A stretch of DNA of 13,765 nt from an uncultured Bacteroides sp. (GTDB lineage: Bacteria > Bacteroidota > Bacteroidia > Bacteroidales > Bacteroidaceae). Positions within the stretch are counted from its first letter, which is position 1. The number at the start of each line of letters is the position of its first letter. The DNA is taken from positions 1 to 13,765 of the forward strand of contig NZ_CAJLKP010000111.1 in the NCBI RefSeq assembly GCF_905207245.1. Reading direction: 5' to 3'. Under the pieces are notes generated by a model. The model searched no databases. It saw nothing but the letters and a program-made list of their open reading frames with translations, and was not told where the DNA came from. The position numbers and the translations under genes are program-made. Shown in pieces: positions 1 through 8,408 of this stretch.

Positions 1-101
1 GCACATAAGAAGGAGAACAAAGAAAATATCAAGGAGAGACTTTTTAGTCAGCCCCCTTTATTCTTAATCTTTGTCGGACTACAAACTTTAGGAGGTCTGA
101 T

Positions 102-179
102 ATGAACAATCCATTTGTAACCAACGGTTATGTTTCTCCGAAGTATTTCTGCGATCGGGAAACAGAGACTAATTCATAA
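102..179 (+). pseudogene. 5' remnant of an AAA-ATPase-type gene (25 codons)
   Basis: A short reading frame starts at the ATG at 102 behind a strong ribosome-binding site (ggaggt, 91-96) and stops at TAA 177-179. Its peptide begins MNNPFVTNGYVSPKYFCDR and ends ETETNS. This resembles, from memory of the family, the conserved N-terminus of the large Bacteroidales AAA/archaeal-type ATPases, which open with a PFVxxGY...YFCDRexE stretch. In those proteins a nucleotide-binding segment (LISPRRxGKT-like) follows shortly afterwards. Here nothing like it appears in any forward frame before the endo-levanase gene. I read it as the leftover start of a gene whose remainder was deleted or displaced. A genuine 25-residue small protein is possible but less likely. 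The family assignment comes from recall, not from a search. Confidence 0.6.
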
Positions 180-249
180 GCGTACGAAAATTATACAAAA
201 CATAATACTTCTCCGGCATTTGTAAGTTCAGTGTCGGATTGAATGGGAT

Positions 250-308
250 TCAGTATACGACTGAATAGGGTTCAGTCGTATACTCATCCCTATTCAGTCG
301 TATACTGA
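250..308. repeat. 21-bp inverted repeat built from a triplicated 14-mer
   Basis: The arms at 250-270 and 288-308 are perfectly complementary over 21 bp with a 17-nt spacer. The 14-mer AGTATACGACTGAA lies at 252-265, and its reverse complement occurs twice, at 271-284 and 293-306. The last two copies are exactly 22 nt apart, so the cluster also reads as three 22-bp units (241-262, 263-284, 285-306) with the core flipped in the first. It lies 82 to 140 nt beyond the stop of the minus-strand operon. It could fold in the mRNA 3' end, but no U-tract follows on either strand, so a classical intrinsic terminator is not supported. Confidence 0.85.
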
Positions 309-389
309 TTATACCCCCTCTCTGAATATATTCCAGACGGTCTTCGGAGAAATATATAATGAAGGTAAAAATTAGATACGTTTCTCCGT

Positions 390-1991
390 TTAGTAATAGC
401 TGACCTTCACGTTGCTGACTTCCACACTTCCCGAATAGCTGTTGATAGACCACGGATTCTTCTGCATCCCATAAATGCGGTTCGTATAAGCCACATTGTC
501 ATTGATGTAAACCACACAAATCGAGTTGTCCGTGCAGATTGTTACATGATATACATTGTCGGAAGGAGTGGGGAACAGATATCCGTCTATTCCGTCAATG
601 AAGCCTTTGCCTTCATCTCCCTCTTCCTCAAAGTTAATCTTCCGCTTGTTATTGTTATCTTCCGGGTTCACCACAATGGTGTAGTACTTTTTAGAGTCAG
701 TACCGCGCACCAGCGAAATACCGAATCTATCCGCATTGCTTGCCGTCTTTACGGTAAACGAAATCTTGTTGCATACATTCAGACGGTTGAAAAGTACATA
801 CGCATTGTCCGTCAGTGTGTAGCTGCCGTTACTTTCAGATACCCCGTTGCTCTTTTCCATGACCTTCACGTCAGAATCGGTTGTGTATTTCCGGCTGATA
901 CCTTCTATCAGTCCCAAAGACAGTGTTCCGTCTTCATGCTGGATGATTTTGTGCGTAACCAGGCTACCTGCCCATTCCGGTTCGTTGGGAGAAGCGCCGA
1001 CTGCGGTGTTGTCGTTGCCCGAGCGGGTGGGGCACCATCCCCAGATATACCGGTTGGTACCGTCCGAAGCTGTTTTTCCGGCATAGAAACCACGGGAATC
1101 GAGAAAACCTTCGTGGTCATCGGGCCAGATGCCGGCATCATTTGCTGTGGTAGCTTTCAGCTCGTCGAGGGTTCGTCCTTTGAAGTATTGCACCTTGCGT
1201 ACAGCTGCATGCATTTCCGAATAAACCAGATACCACCAGTCGCCCATTTTGAAGACATCGGGACATTCATAGAAACGGTCCCACATCATGGTCATGAATA
1301 CGCCTACGTGTTCCCAGGTCTTCATATCCGCAGAGGTATATTCCGCCAGTACGCCTTTGCCGCTCTTCACAGTGGAAACGAGCATGTGATACTTCCCGTC
1401 TTCTCCCTCAAATACAAAGGGGTCGCGGAAATCGTTCTTGCTGTATCCGTCGGTGTCACCTTTCAGATAGAAAGTGCGGTTTTTGGTCCACGTCTTGAAG
1501 TCGGGAGAGGTGGCGTACATTACGACCTGCCCATTCTGGGATGAAGTGGGTTGATATTTGTTGCCCGTGTAGAAGGTATAGTATAAACCGTCCGAAGGAT
1601 TATAAATAGTGCTTCCCGTTCCGATGGCTGCATCCTGTTCCGCCAGTCCGCCGCAGGAAATCAGTTCGCCCATAGAGGTGTATGAGGCGGCATCTTGGGT
1701 ACTTACCGCCCATATAGGGTGGTAAGTGCCTGCCTGGTTCGGGCGGTATTCCTGTAGATACATGATTTTGAAATCCCCTGCCTGCGCATCGTAAAATGGC
1801 ATCGGGTCGCCTACATAACCCACATAAGGTTTGTAGTATGTATCGAAATTCATTGCATCCGTCGAAGCAAAGTAAGTGGCTGTTCCGTTCCAGTCCTTTT
1901 GAGTCAGAACCGGATCATTGTCATCGTTGCAACTGCTGAAGGAAGTGACCATCATTGCAGCCAATGTAAGTGAATATATCATTGTTTTCAT
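390..1991 (-). CDS. GH32 endo-levanase-like surface lipoprotein (BT1760-type)
   Basis: This 533-residue protein is predicted to cut internal bonds of fructan, most likely beta-2,6 levan, at the cell surface. It starts with a lipoprotein signal (MKTMIYSLTLAAMMVTSFSSC, lipid cysteine C21). The acidic run NDDND that follows fits Bacteroides surface-export signals. The five-bladed propeller motifs are present. The nucleophile region is VGDPMPFYD (D62) in place of the WMNDPNG of exo-enzymes. The transition-state stabiliser is in FRDP (R189-D190-P191), and the acid/base is in YECPD (E242). A beta-sandwich domain follows from about residue 390 to the end. The gene is last in the susC-susD operon, 11 nt after the glycan-binding gene. 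ATG 1991 is preferred over the ATG three codons later because it keeps the lysine of the signal peptide. Levan rather than inulin specificity is inferred from similarity to the BT1760 type. Confidence 0.88.
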   Translation of the reverse strand: MKTMIYSLTLAAMMVTSFSSCNDDNDPVLTQKDWNGTATYFASTDAMNFDTYYKPYVGYVGDPMPFYDAQAGDFKIMYLQEYRPNQAGTYHPIWAVSTQDAASYTSMGELISCGGLAEQDAAIGTGSTIYNPSDGLYYTFYTGNKYQPTSSQNGQVVMYATSPDFKTWTKNRTFYLKGDTDGYSKNDFRDPFVFEGEDGKYHMLVSTVKSGKGVLAEYTSADMKTWEHVGVFMTMMWDRFYECPDVFKMGDWWYLVYSEMHAAVRKVQYFKGRTLDELKATTANDAGIWPDDHEGFLDSRGFYAGKTASDGTNRYIWGWCPTRSGNDNTAVGASPNEPEWAGSLVTHKIIQHEDGTLSLGLIEGISRKYTTDSDVKVMEKSNGVSESNGSYTLTDNAYVLFNRLNVCNKISFTVKTASNADRFGISLVRGTDSKKYYTIVVNPEDNNNKRKINFEEEGDEGKGFIDGIDGYLFPTPSDNVYHVTICTDNSICVVYINDNVAYTNRIYGMQKNPWSINSYSGSVEVSNVKVSYY

Positions 1992-2002
1992 ATATTAGTT
2001 TT

Positions 2003-3406
2003 TTATTTACCTGTTAAATAGTTGATTGCGTTCTCTGTCAGTCTGCCCACATTGCCGTGGTATTTATCTGCCGAAGCGTCTACGCCGTAAGCATACCAGT
2101 CATAGCATCCCGAACCGATACACATGATACCGCCCTTGCTGCCTTCTGCCGGATATTCCCATGCCACGATGGCTCCGTCGCCGCCATAACCCAGGTCGAT
2201 GCCGCCATGGTTGGTACGCCATACTTCATTCGTGGCATAGCCGCCCCAATCGGAACCGATGTGCCATTGTGCCGTGCTGTTAGTGGTCCGGTAGCCGGCA
2301 TCGAAGGTGTAAACCTTGTCCGTTTCGCCACTGTTCATTATCAGGTTCTGATAGAGTGGGTGGGACTCGTGTCCCTGGATAAAGAAATTCCAGGCGCCAC
2401 CGGTTATTTCACCGCTTTCTTCCGATTGTCCCCAGCAGTTGTTCGGGTTGTTGCCGTCCAGGGTAGCACCCAGCTTGGCAGCATAATAGGTGGCGTAGCG
2501 GGTGAGCAGCAGGTTCATACCGTTGTTATACAGTTCCTTCATCTTCACCAGTGCACTGACTGCCGCAGGAGCTGCATTATCAAATTTATCCATATTGTCG
2601 ATACCGCCGTCTATGTGTAGATGCCACCACATGAGTTCACATTCGCTCAGGTCAACCCGTCCTGCCTGCACATCCGCAAAGGAGATGTACTGTGCGTTGG
2701 CAACATTGTTCAGCATCCAGGTGGCCGCCTCTATCTCTTCCGGGTTCAGTTCGTCCAGCGTTGCTGCCAAGCCTACATATACGGCACTTGGGGCATCGGT
2801 CGGGATAACCGTAACCGTATAAACGGCAGTTGCGGTATTATACGAAACAGTGAATTCCACAGGGTTGGTAAAGTCGACCGCCTGACCGGATGCCGGCATA
2901 ACTACCGCTCCTGCCGAAGTGGTGATTACGGGAACCAGGTTTCTTACATCCACCGTACTGGGGATGCGCACAGTGATGGTACGTTTGTTTTGGTCAATCA
3001 CTCCGGCGTATGCATCATTCAGCTTGAATGAAAGAATTCTGGCTTCATCATGCTTGATGTTGACCGTATAATCCAGAAAAACATCTCCGTTGGTCACTTT
3101 TATTACTTGCGGGAACGAGAAGTTCAGCACATCGCCCGCCTTCACTGAAGCTACGGCGCCTTCGGACACTTCAATACCCGTGACTTTCATTGCATCCGTG
3201 TCATACACCTCAGGAACTGCCACGGTTATGGTCTTGTTTGTCCGGTCGATTGCCCCTGCATAATTCTCATCCAGTTCAAAGGCGGTCAGCCATGTGTCGC
3301 CGTCCAGTTGAAGGTTGGATTTATTGTCATCGCTGCATCCCGGGAGGGTAAACACCAGTGCAGTGCCCAGGAGAAGCGTATTTAGTTTATTCAATATTGA
3401 TTTCAT
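2003..3406 (-). CDS. Surface glycan-binding-type lipoprotein (BT1761-like)
   Basis: This 467-residue lipoprotein has lipobox LPGC with lipid cysteine C24, followed by SDDNK, which fits surface exposure. Two tandem repeats make up the N-terminal half. The segment WLTAFELDENYAGAIDRTNK starting at residue 39 matches RILSFKLNDAYAGVIDQNKR starting at residue 123, and both lead into a TITV strand and a P. They resemble the beta-sandwich modules annotated as DUF5018 in Bacteroides. The rest (about 207-467) looks like the domain annotated as DUF4960. It contains LLLTRYATYYAAKLG, a Trp/Gly-rich middle, and NVGRLTENAINYLTG at the end. I see no glycoside hydrolase motif. Its place between susD and the endo-acting GH32, 21 and 11 nt from its neighbours, fits a surface protein that binds fructan for capture. 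Binding is inferred from position and from the BT1761-type gene; domain names are from memory. Confidence 0.8.
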   Translation of the reverse strand: MKSILNKLNTLLLGTALVFTLPGCSDDNKSNLQLDGDTWLTAFELDENYAGAIDRTNKTITVAVPEVYDTDAMKVTGIEVSEGAVASVKAGDVLNFSFPQVIKVTNGDVFLDYTVNIKHDEARILSFKLNDAYAGVIDQNKRTITVRIPSTVDVRNLVPVITTSAGAVVMPASGQAVDFTNPVEFTVSYNTATAVYTVTVIPTDAPSAVYVGLAATLDELNPEEIEAATWMLNNVANAQYISFADVQAGRVDLSECELMWWHLHIDGGIDNMDKFDNAAPAAVSALVKMKELYNNGMNLLLTRYATYYAAKLGATLDGNNPNNCWGQSEESGEITGGAWNFFIQGHESHPLYQNLIMNSGETDKVYTFDAGYRTTNSTAQWHIGSDWGGYATNEVWRTNHGGIDLGYGGDGAIVAWEYPAEGSKGGIMCIGSGCYDWYAYGVDASADKYHGNVGRLTENAINYLTGK

Positions 3407-3427
3407 AATGTTCTTGTTATTTTAAGG

Positions 3428-5161
3428 TTACCAGTTACCGCAATTCTGTGAATAGTTTCCATTGCTGGCGCTCATCTGTGCAAACGGAATAGGCAGATAC
3501 TCATTCTTGTTTTTGGTGAATGACGCATTGGTGTAGATGGTGCAGTCGGCAGCTTCTTCGGCATAGAACTTGTTCAACACTTCTGCTGCTTCCCCCCATC
3601 TCACGAGGTCGAAGAAACGTTCCGATTCCAAAGCCAGCTCCACACGGCGTTCAAACTTCAGCAATTTCAGGGCATCCGCCTGTGAGTAACTTCCCGTATA
3701 GGGCTGCACGTTGAAGCGTACGCCATATTCCATTTCGTAGTCGGCGATGGCTACCGTGCTTTGTTTGGCACGGTTACGCACTTCGTTTATCAGGTCGATG
3801 GCTTCGCTGGTGCGTCCGTCGTTCAGTTGGATTAATGCTTCGGCACGCATCAACAGTACGTCCGAGTAGCGCAGAACGATACGGTTCATCGGCGAACCCC
3901 ACCAGGAACCTTTAATCAGATAACCGCCATCGGGGTCTACATTGTGTTTCAAGGTGACGTAGTAGCCGTAAAGTCCGTTGCTGCGGCTCCAGGTGGTCGA
4001 TTCATCCATCATATACTTCTTGTTGAACTCATACGGGAATCCGGGCATACCTACCGTGAGGAAAAGGCGCGGGTCGGCATAATCGGATTGTGAATTGTAA
4101 TCACGGCTGTTGAAAGCATCCAGCAACGGATATCCGTTGGCGTCTGTCCTGAATGCGTTCACCAAGTTCTGGCTGGGTTTGTAGAAGTCGCAACCGCCAT
4201 CGGTGACACCCGGAATATTGGGAACAATCAAACCGTAAGACCAGTTACAGTTACCGTTTTTGGTACCGTCGTTCATGGAGTATTGCATGGCCCACAGGGA
4301 TTCAACGCCATTCTCGTACTGAGGTTCTGGACGGAAGTTATTGTGGAAGTCAGATTCCAGTCCGTAACCGCCTGCCGACATGATGGCTTTGTCCGTGTAC
4401 TGCACCACTTTCACCAGGTCTTCCGTGCTGATACTCGTCACTTCGTGGTTGTCCGCATTGTCTTGGTGATAAGCTTTATAGAGATAAGTCTTAGCCAGAT
4501 AAGCTGCTGCGGCGGCTTTGGCTGGACGTCCCTTGTCGGCCTGCTTCACGGGGAGGTTGTCATAGGCGAACTGAAAATCGTCGGCAATCTGTTGCCAGCC
4601 TTCATCGTTGCTATAGGTAGTATTGGAAAGGTAATTGTATTCTTCCGGCGACAGGTTGGCATCATTGGCAAACGGAATCTTCTTGTACAGACGTTTCAGG
4701 AGGAAGTGTCCGTGGGCACGCAGGAATCTCATTTCGGCAATGCGCTGTTGTTTCAGTGAATAGGTGCTTTCGTCCACCTGCTCCAGAAGTTGCAGGGAGG
4801 TGTTGACGCGTGAGATACAGTTGTACAGGCGTTGCCACATGTCGCTGATGTTCCATGCCGTAGTCATGATGCCCTGCGAGATGTCCAGTGCATGGAATAC
4901 GTCACCGTCTTCCGTACCGTTTCCACCTTTGTAGGCATCGTCCGAGCGTACGTCGTAGTTCCACATGGAGAAAGAAGAGTTGATATCTTCGGCGGTAATC
5001 CACACGGCATAGGCGGAGATTACCAGATTGTCGATGTAAGCCGGGTCCTTCAGTTGTTCGTCGCTGATGGTTCCCTGGGGGAGCTGGTCTTCCAGGAAAT
5101 CTGTGCAACTGCCGCACATCAGGGAAAGACCTAAAACTGCTGTATATATTAATTTTCTCAT
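3428..5161 (-). CDS. SusD/RagB-family fructan-binding lipoprotein
   Basis: This 577-residue protein is the lipoprotein lid of the SusCD importer. It binds fructo-oligosaccharide at the surface and closes over the SusC channel. The lipid cysteine is most likely C19 (CGSC-TDFLED), with the CTDFLE start typical of SusD proteins. Helical family hallmarks are MRFLRAHGHFLLKRLYKKIPF-like text at about residues 144-164, RYSDVLLMRAEALIQLNDGR at 431-450 with an INEVRNRA helix after it, and a FERRVELALESERFFDLVRW-type segment near residues 505-525. The C-terminus has the usual YLPIP...NCGNW ending. Length is ordinary for the family. It lies 19 nt downstream of susC and 21 nt upstream of the glycan-binding gene, so it is the second cistron. 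Fructan specificity is inferred from the GH32 neighbours, not from the protein itself. Confidence 0.93.
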   Translation of the reverse strand: MRKLIYTAVLGLSLMCGSCTDFLEDQLPQGTISDEQLKDPAYIDNLVISAYAVWITAEDINSSFSMWNYDVRSDDAYKGGNGTEDGDVFHALDISQGIMTTAWNISDMWQRLYNCISRVNTSLQLLEQVDESTYSLKQQRIAEMRFLRAHGHFLLKRLYKKIPFANDANLSPEEYNYLSNTTYSNDEGWQQIADDFQFAYDNLPVKQADKGRPAKAAAAAYLAKTYLYKAYHQDNADNHEVTSISTEDLVKVVQYTDKAIMSAGGYGLESDFHNNFRPEPQYENGVESLWAMQYSMNDGTKNGNCNWSYGLIVPNIPGVTDGGCDFYKPSQNLVNAFRTDANGYPLLDAFNSRDYNSQSDYADPRLFLTVGMPGFPYEFNKKYMMDESTTWSRSNGLYGYYVTLKHNVDPDGGYLIKGSWWGSPMNRIVLRYSDVLLMRAEALIQLNDGRTSEAIDLINEVRNRAKQSTVAIADYEMEYGVRFNVQPYTGSYSQADALKLLKFERRVELALESERFFDLVRWGEAAEVLNKFYAEEAADCTIYTNASFTKNKNEYLPIPFAQMSASNGNYSQNCGNW

Positions 5162-5180
5162 AAGTAATTGATTTATTGAT

Positions 5181-8100
5181 TTAGAAACCTACATTAACGC
5201 CGAAAGTCAGATTCATCGGGATAGGATAACCATAGTTGGCATTCTCCGGGTCTACTCCGGTAAACTCCTTGCTTTTGATAGTCAGCAAGTTCTGGGCACT
5301 TACATAGAAGCGCAGACGGTCCATTTTCAGCTTTTGGGAGAAGACTTTCGGAACATTGTAACCTATCTGTATATTACGCAGTTTCAAGAAAGAGCCATTC
5401 TCTACGAAATAAGTTGAAACACGTTTTTCATTGTTTATATCGCTGCGCGACAGTGCCGGAATATCAGAATTCGGGTTAGTCGGAGACCAGGCATCGAGCA
5501 CCCGTTTACCCTTGTTCAGGAAACCGATGTTGAGGCCGCTCCAAAGGTCTGTTTCTTTTTTCAGGTCACTGATTACGTCTACTCCCTGAACACCTTGCCA
5601 GAACATGGTGAGGTCGAAGTTCTTGTATTCAAGATAGATATTCAGACCATAGCTGAATGCAGGCGTCGGGTCGTATATCCACTTCTGGTCTTTCTCGTTG
5701 ATGATACCGTTATTGTCCAGGTCGCGCCAACGGATACGTCCCACTCCGGCACCTTCCTGGGTGGCATGGTTGTCGACTTCTTCTTGCGATTTGAAGATGC
5801 CGTCGGCCACGTAACCCACCTGCGAACCGTTGGCATGGCCGATAACGCTCTGTACGCCATTACCGCCGAAAGTACCGTTGGCTGCTACGGTAGCGGGTAG
5901 TTTGGTGATTTCATTCCGGTAGGTGGAGACGTTGGCATTCAGGTCATATTTCAATCCGAATGAAGTCTGGTTACGATAACCGAGGTTGAGTTCCACACCC
6001 ATGTTTTTCATTTCTCCGGCATTAATCCATTGGCTGCTGCCTTCGCCCATGGCTGCGATACCTGCCATCTGCACCAGTATGTCCGTTGTCTTTTTGTAGA
6101 ACCAGTCGAACGAACCGTACAGGCTTTGTTTGAACAGGGAGAAGTCGAGACCCAGGTTGGTCTGTGTGGTTGTTTCCCATTTGATGTTGTCATTACCGAT
6201 TTGGTTGCGCTTGAAACCGGATTGAAGAATGCTTCCGCCATTGGTTCCGGCAATGTCGTAAGAAGTGCCGTAACTCTGACCGCCCGATTCCGTCACACCA
6301 TAGTTGGGAACGTAAATCGTGTGGCGGGCGATGTTGGAAATTTCCTGATTACCGGTCTGTCCCCATGAACCACGGATTTTCAAATCGTCTATCCAGGTGA
6401 GGTCCTGCATGAACTTCTCACGGTTCAGGCGCCATCCCAGTGACACGGAAGGGAAAGTGGCATAGCGGTTGTTCTTGCCGAAGCGTGAAGAACCGTCACG
6501 GCGAACCGTTACAGAGAACAGATATTTATCATCATATGTATAGTTTAGTTTTCCGAAGAAGGAAACCAGCGAATAACCTTCACCGGCACCGTAAGCCTGG
6601 GCAGTGCCCGAACCGGCATCCGGCCACATATAGTCGGGAGTCAGGATGGCGTAATCCTCTTTATAACCGGAGAAGTGAATATCATCTTCACGGTTCAGTT
6701 CCATACCGATCATGGCATCACCACGATGCTTGCCGATTTCCAGGTTATAGGTAGCGATGGCATTCCACATCCATTTCGTCCAGTGTTCCTGTTTGGCTTC
6801 CACGGCATTCTTGTCATTTGCCACATTGCCTTCGGTAATCGGGTAAGTGAAGATGCGTTGCGATTTCTGTGCATAGTCCAGTCCGAATGTGGAACGTACA
6901 TTGAATCCTTTGAAGGGATTCAGGTTGATGTAGGCATCACCAAACATGCGCCAGTAAGTATAGCGGTTATCAGAGTTACGTTCCAGGCGTGCCACCGGGT
7001 TTTCACGGTCGGGGTATCCGCCCACCGGACCGGCATATTCTCCGTTGATGTCACGCACCGGCAGTGAAGGGTTGAACTGCAATACATTTTGCAGGAACCC
7101 GCCCGGTGCCTGTACTTCCGAAGTGCGGTTCAAGGTGAAATGCTCTCCCACGGTCAGCACTTTGCCAATCAGATTATAACTGGAGTTCATGCGGGCGGAG
7201 AAACGTTCAAAGTCACTGTCCTTAATGATACCCAGATTCTTGTAATATCCCAGAGAGAAGAAAGAGGAACCTTTCTCCGAACCGTTACTTACAGATACAT
7301 TGTATTGCTGGATTACACCTGTGCGTGTCGTTTCATCAAACCAGTCCGTGTCGGCAGCCGGTACCGTATTGGCGGAATCCAGATACTTGGACATGCTGAT
7401 GCCGTTCAGTTGAGGATAGCCGTTGGTATCATAACCCCAGTTGTATTTATAACCCAGTGCATTGGTATTGGGGTCCTGTCCTTCGTTCACGTAAGCCTGC
7501 CACATGGCGCGGCCATATTCTTCCGTATTCAGCACTTCCATCTTATTGGTGTACATGGAAGCGGCGATGGATGCATCGAAGTTGATTTTCACTTGTCCTT
7601 CTTTACCTTTCTTAGTGGTGATGATGATGACACCGTTTGCAGCGCGCGAACCGTAGATGGAAGCTGAGGCTGCATCCTTCAATACTTGGATGGATTCGAT
7701 GTCGTTGCCGTTCAGTTCGTGCATACCCGACTTGGTGGGTACACCGTCTATAATATAAAGAGGATCATTGTTGTTCAGGGTTCCTATACCGCGGATGCGT
7801 ACCGTGGTGTTTCCACTGGGATTACCGTCGGCTGTGATGTTCATACCGGGCACGCGTCCTTGCAAAGCCTTTATCGGGTTGTTTTCGTTCTGTTTGGCTA
7901 TTTCGTCCATGCTGACTACGGAGATGGCTCCGGTCAGGTCGGCCTTGCGCTGGGTGGTGTAGCCGGTAACTACAATTTCCTGTAGCATTTCGGATTCTTC
8001 TTCCAGAGAGATGCTCAGTGAGGCTTGCGCTTTTACATTCACCGTCTTGAAGCCTATATAAGAAATAGTAAGTTCCGAACCTTGGGCTACGGATAATGTA

Positions 8101-8288
8101 AATTCGCCGTCGATATTGGTAATGGTACCGTTGGCGGTCTGATTGGTTTCTATTACTGTTGCACCGATGATTGGCTCCCCATCGGTCTTAGAAACCACCT
8201 TTCCCTGTACGGTCAGGCTTTGCGCCTGTGCAAGCGTGCACATCAGAAGAAAAAGTGCAAATAGAAGTGATTTTTTTATGCCTTCCAT
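5181..8288 (-). CDS. SusC/RagA-family TonB-dependent outer-membrane transporter
   Basis: This 1035-residue outer-membrane beta-barrel imports fructo-oligosaccharides with energy passed on by TonB-ExbBD. A type I signal peptide ends near AQAQ (about residue 23). A carboxypeptidase-D-regulatory-like domain follows (about 25-97: VQGKVVSKTDGEPIIGATV, then NIDGEFTL and ISYIGF). A TonB-box region is at 103-110 (QEIVVTGY). The plug domain (about 111-230) carries ALQGRVPGM, VRIRGIGTLNNNDPLYIIDG and SIYGSRAANGVIIITTKKG. The barrel ends in aromatic F (GVNVGF), as expected for BAM recognition. There is no N-terminal STN domain, so control by a sigma/anti-sigma pair is not expected. It is the first gene of the operon. 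ATG 8288 is the only start that retains the full signal peptide. The leader is AT-rich, without a strong Shine-Dalgarno. Confidence 0.95.
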   Translation of the reverse strand: MEGIKKSLLFALFLLMCTLAQAQSLTVQGKVVSKTDGEPIIGATVIETNQTANGTITNIDGEFTLSVAQGSELTISYIGFKTVNVKAQASLSISLEEESEMLQEIVVTGYTTQRKADLTGAISVVSMDEIAKQNENNPIKALQGRVPGMNITADGNPSGNTTVRIRGIGTLNNNDPLYIIDGVPTKSGMHELNGNDIESIQVLKDAASASIYGSRAANGVIIITTKKGKEGQVKINFDASIAASMYTNKMEVLNTEEYGRAMWQAYVNEGQDPNTNALGYKYNWGYDTNGYPQLNGISMSKYLDSANTVPAADTDWFDETTRTGVIQQYNVSVSNGSEKGSSFFSLGYYKNLGIIKDSDFERFSARMNSSYNLIGKVLTVGEHFTLNRTSEVQAPGGFLQNVLQFNPSLPVRDINGEYAGPVGGYPDRENPVARLERNSDNRYTYWRMFGDAYINLNPFKGFNVRSTFGLDYAQKSQRIFTYPITEGNVANDKNAVEAKQEHWTKWMWNAIATYNLEIGKHRGDAMIGMELNREDDIHFSGYKEDYAILTPDYMWPDAGSGTAQAYGAGEGYSLVSFFGKLNYTYDDKYLFSVTVRRDGSSRFGKNNRYATFPSVSLGWRLNREKFMQDLTWIDDLKIRGSWGQTGNQEISNIARHTIYVPNYGVTESGGQSYGTSYDIAGTNGGSILQSGFKRNQIGNDNIKWETTTQTNLGLDFSLFKQSLYGSFDWFYKKTTDILVQMAGIAAMGEGSSQWINAGEMKNMGVELNLGYRNQTSFGLKYDLNANVSTYRNEITKLPATVAANGTFGGNGVQSVIGHANGSQVGYVADGIFKSQEEVDNHATQEGAGVGRIRWRDLDNNGIINEKDQKWIYDPTPAFSYGLNIYLEYKNFDLTMFWQGVQGVDVISDLKKETDLWSGLNIGFLNKGKRVLDAWSPTNPNSDIPALSRSDINNEKRVSTYFVENGSFLKLRNIQIGYNVPKVFSQKLKMDRLRFYVSAQNLLTIKSKEFTGVDPENANYGYPIPMNLTFGVNVGF

Positions 8289-8380
8289 GTTTTTAGATTT
8301 TAATTTAATAGTTTACTTTGTTTGTAATCGCAATGGATTACCTCTCAAAACCGGCTTTCCCGAGTCATGTTTTGATGGTG

Positions 8381-8388
8381 CAAATAAA
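8381..8388 (-). promoter_or_regulatory. Candidate -7 element of the susC operon
   Basis: Read on the minus strand the element is TTTATTTG, one mismatch from the Bacteroides consensus TAnnTTTG. No TTTG -33 box is seen about 19 nt upstream, which fits a promoter that needs an activator. The TTTG lies exactly 24 nt from the outer edge of the repeat arm at 8409-8428. The ATG of susC is about 92 nt downstream. Confidence 0.5.
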
Positions 8389-8408
8389 AGGAATTAAATG
8401 AGAAGATG

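Larger units (their letters stand above)
1..389. other. Intergenic stretch downstream of the GH32 operon
   Basis: No intact gene is visible. The stretch holds the ATPase remnant at 102-179 and the repeat/hairpin cluster at 241-308. Positions 1-101 carry an A/T-rich leader with purine-rich tracts. A weak -7-like string, AATCTTTG (66-73), has one mismatch to TAnnTTTG and could have driven the remnant. Positions 180-240 and 309-389 show nothing I can assign. No U-tract terminator follows the endo-levanase stop at 390-392. Confidence 0.6.

Noticed and set aside
250..308. Short CRISPR-like array
   Set aside because: Only three short units are present, one inverted, with spacers of 5 to 8 nt that are themselves similar, and there are no cas genes.
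546..1544. 332-codon open frame on the plus strand opposite the endo-levanase
   Set aside because: It is the antisense shadow of a gene whose catalytic motifs are intact. The translation has no recognisable domain.
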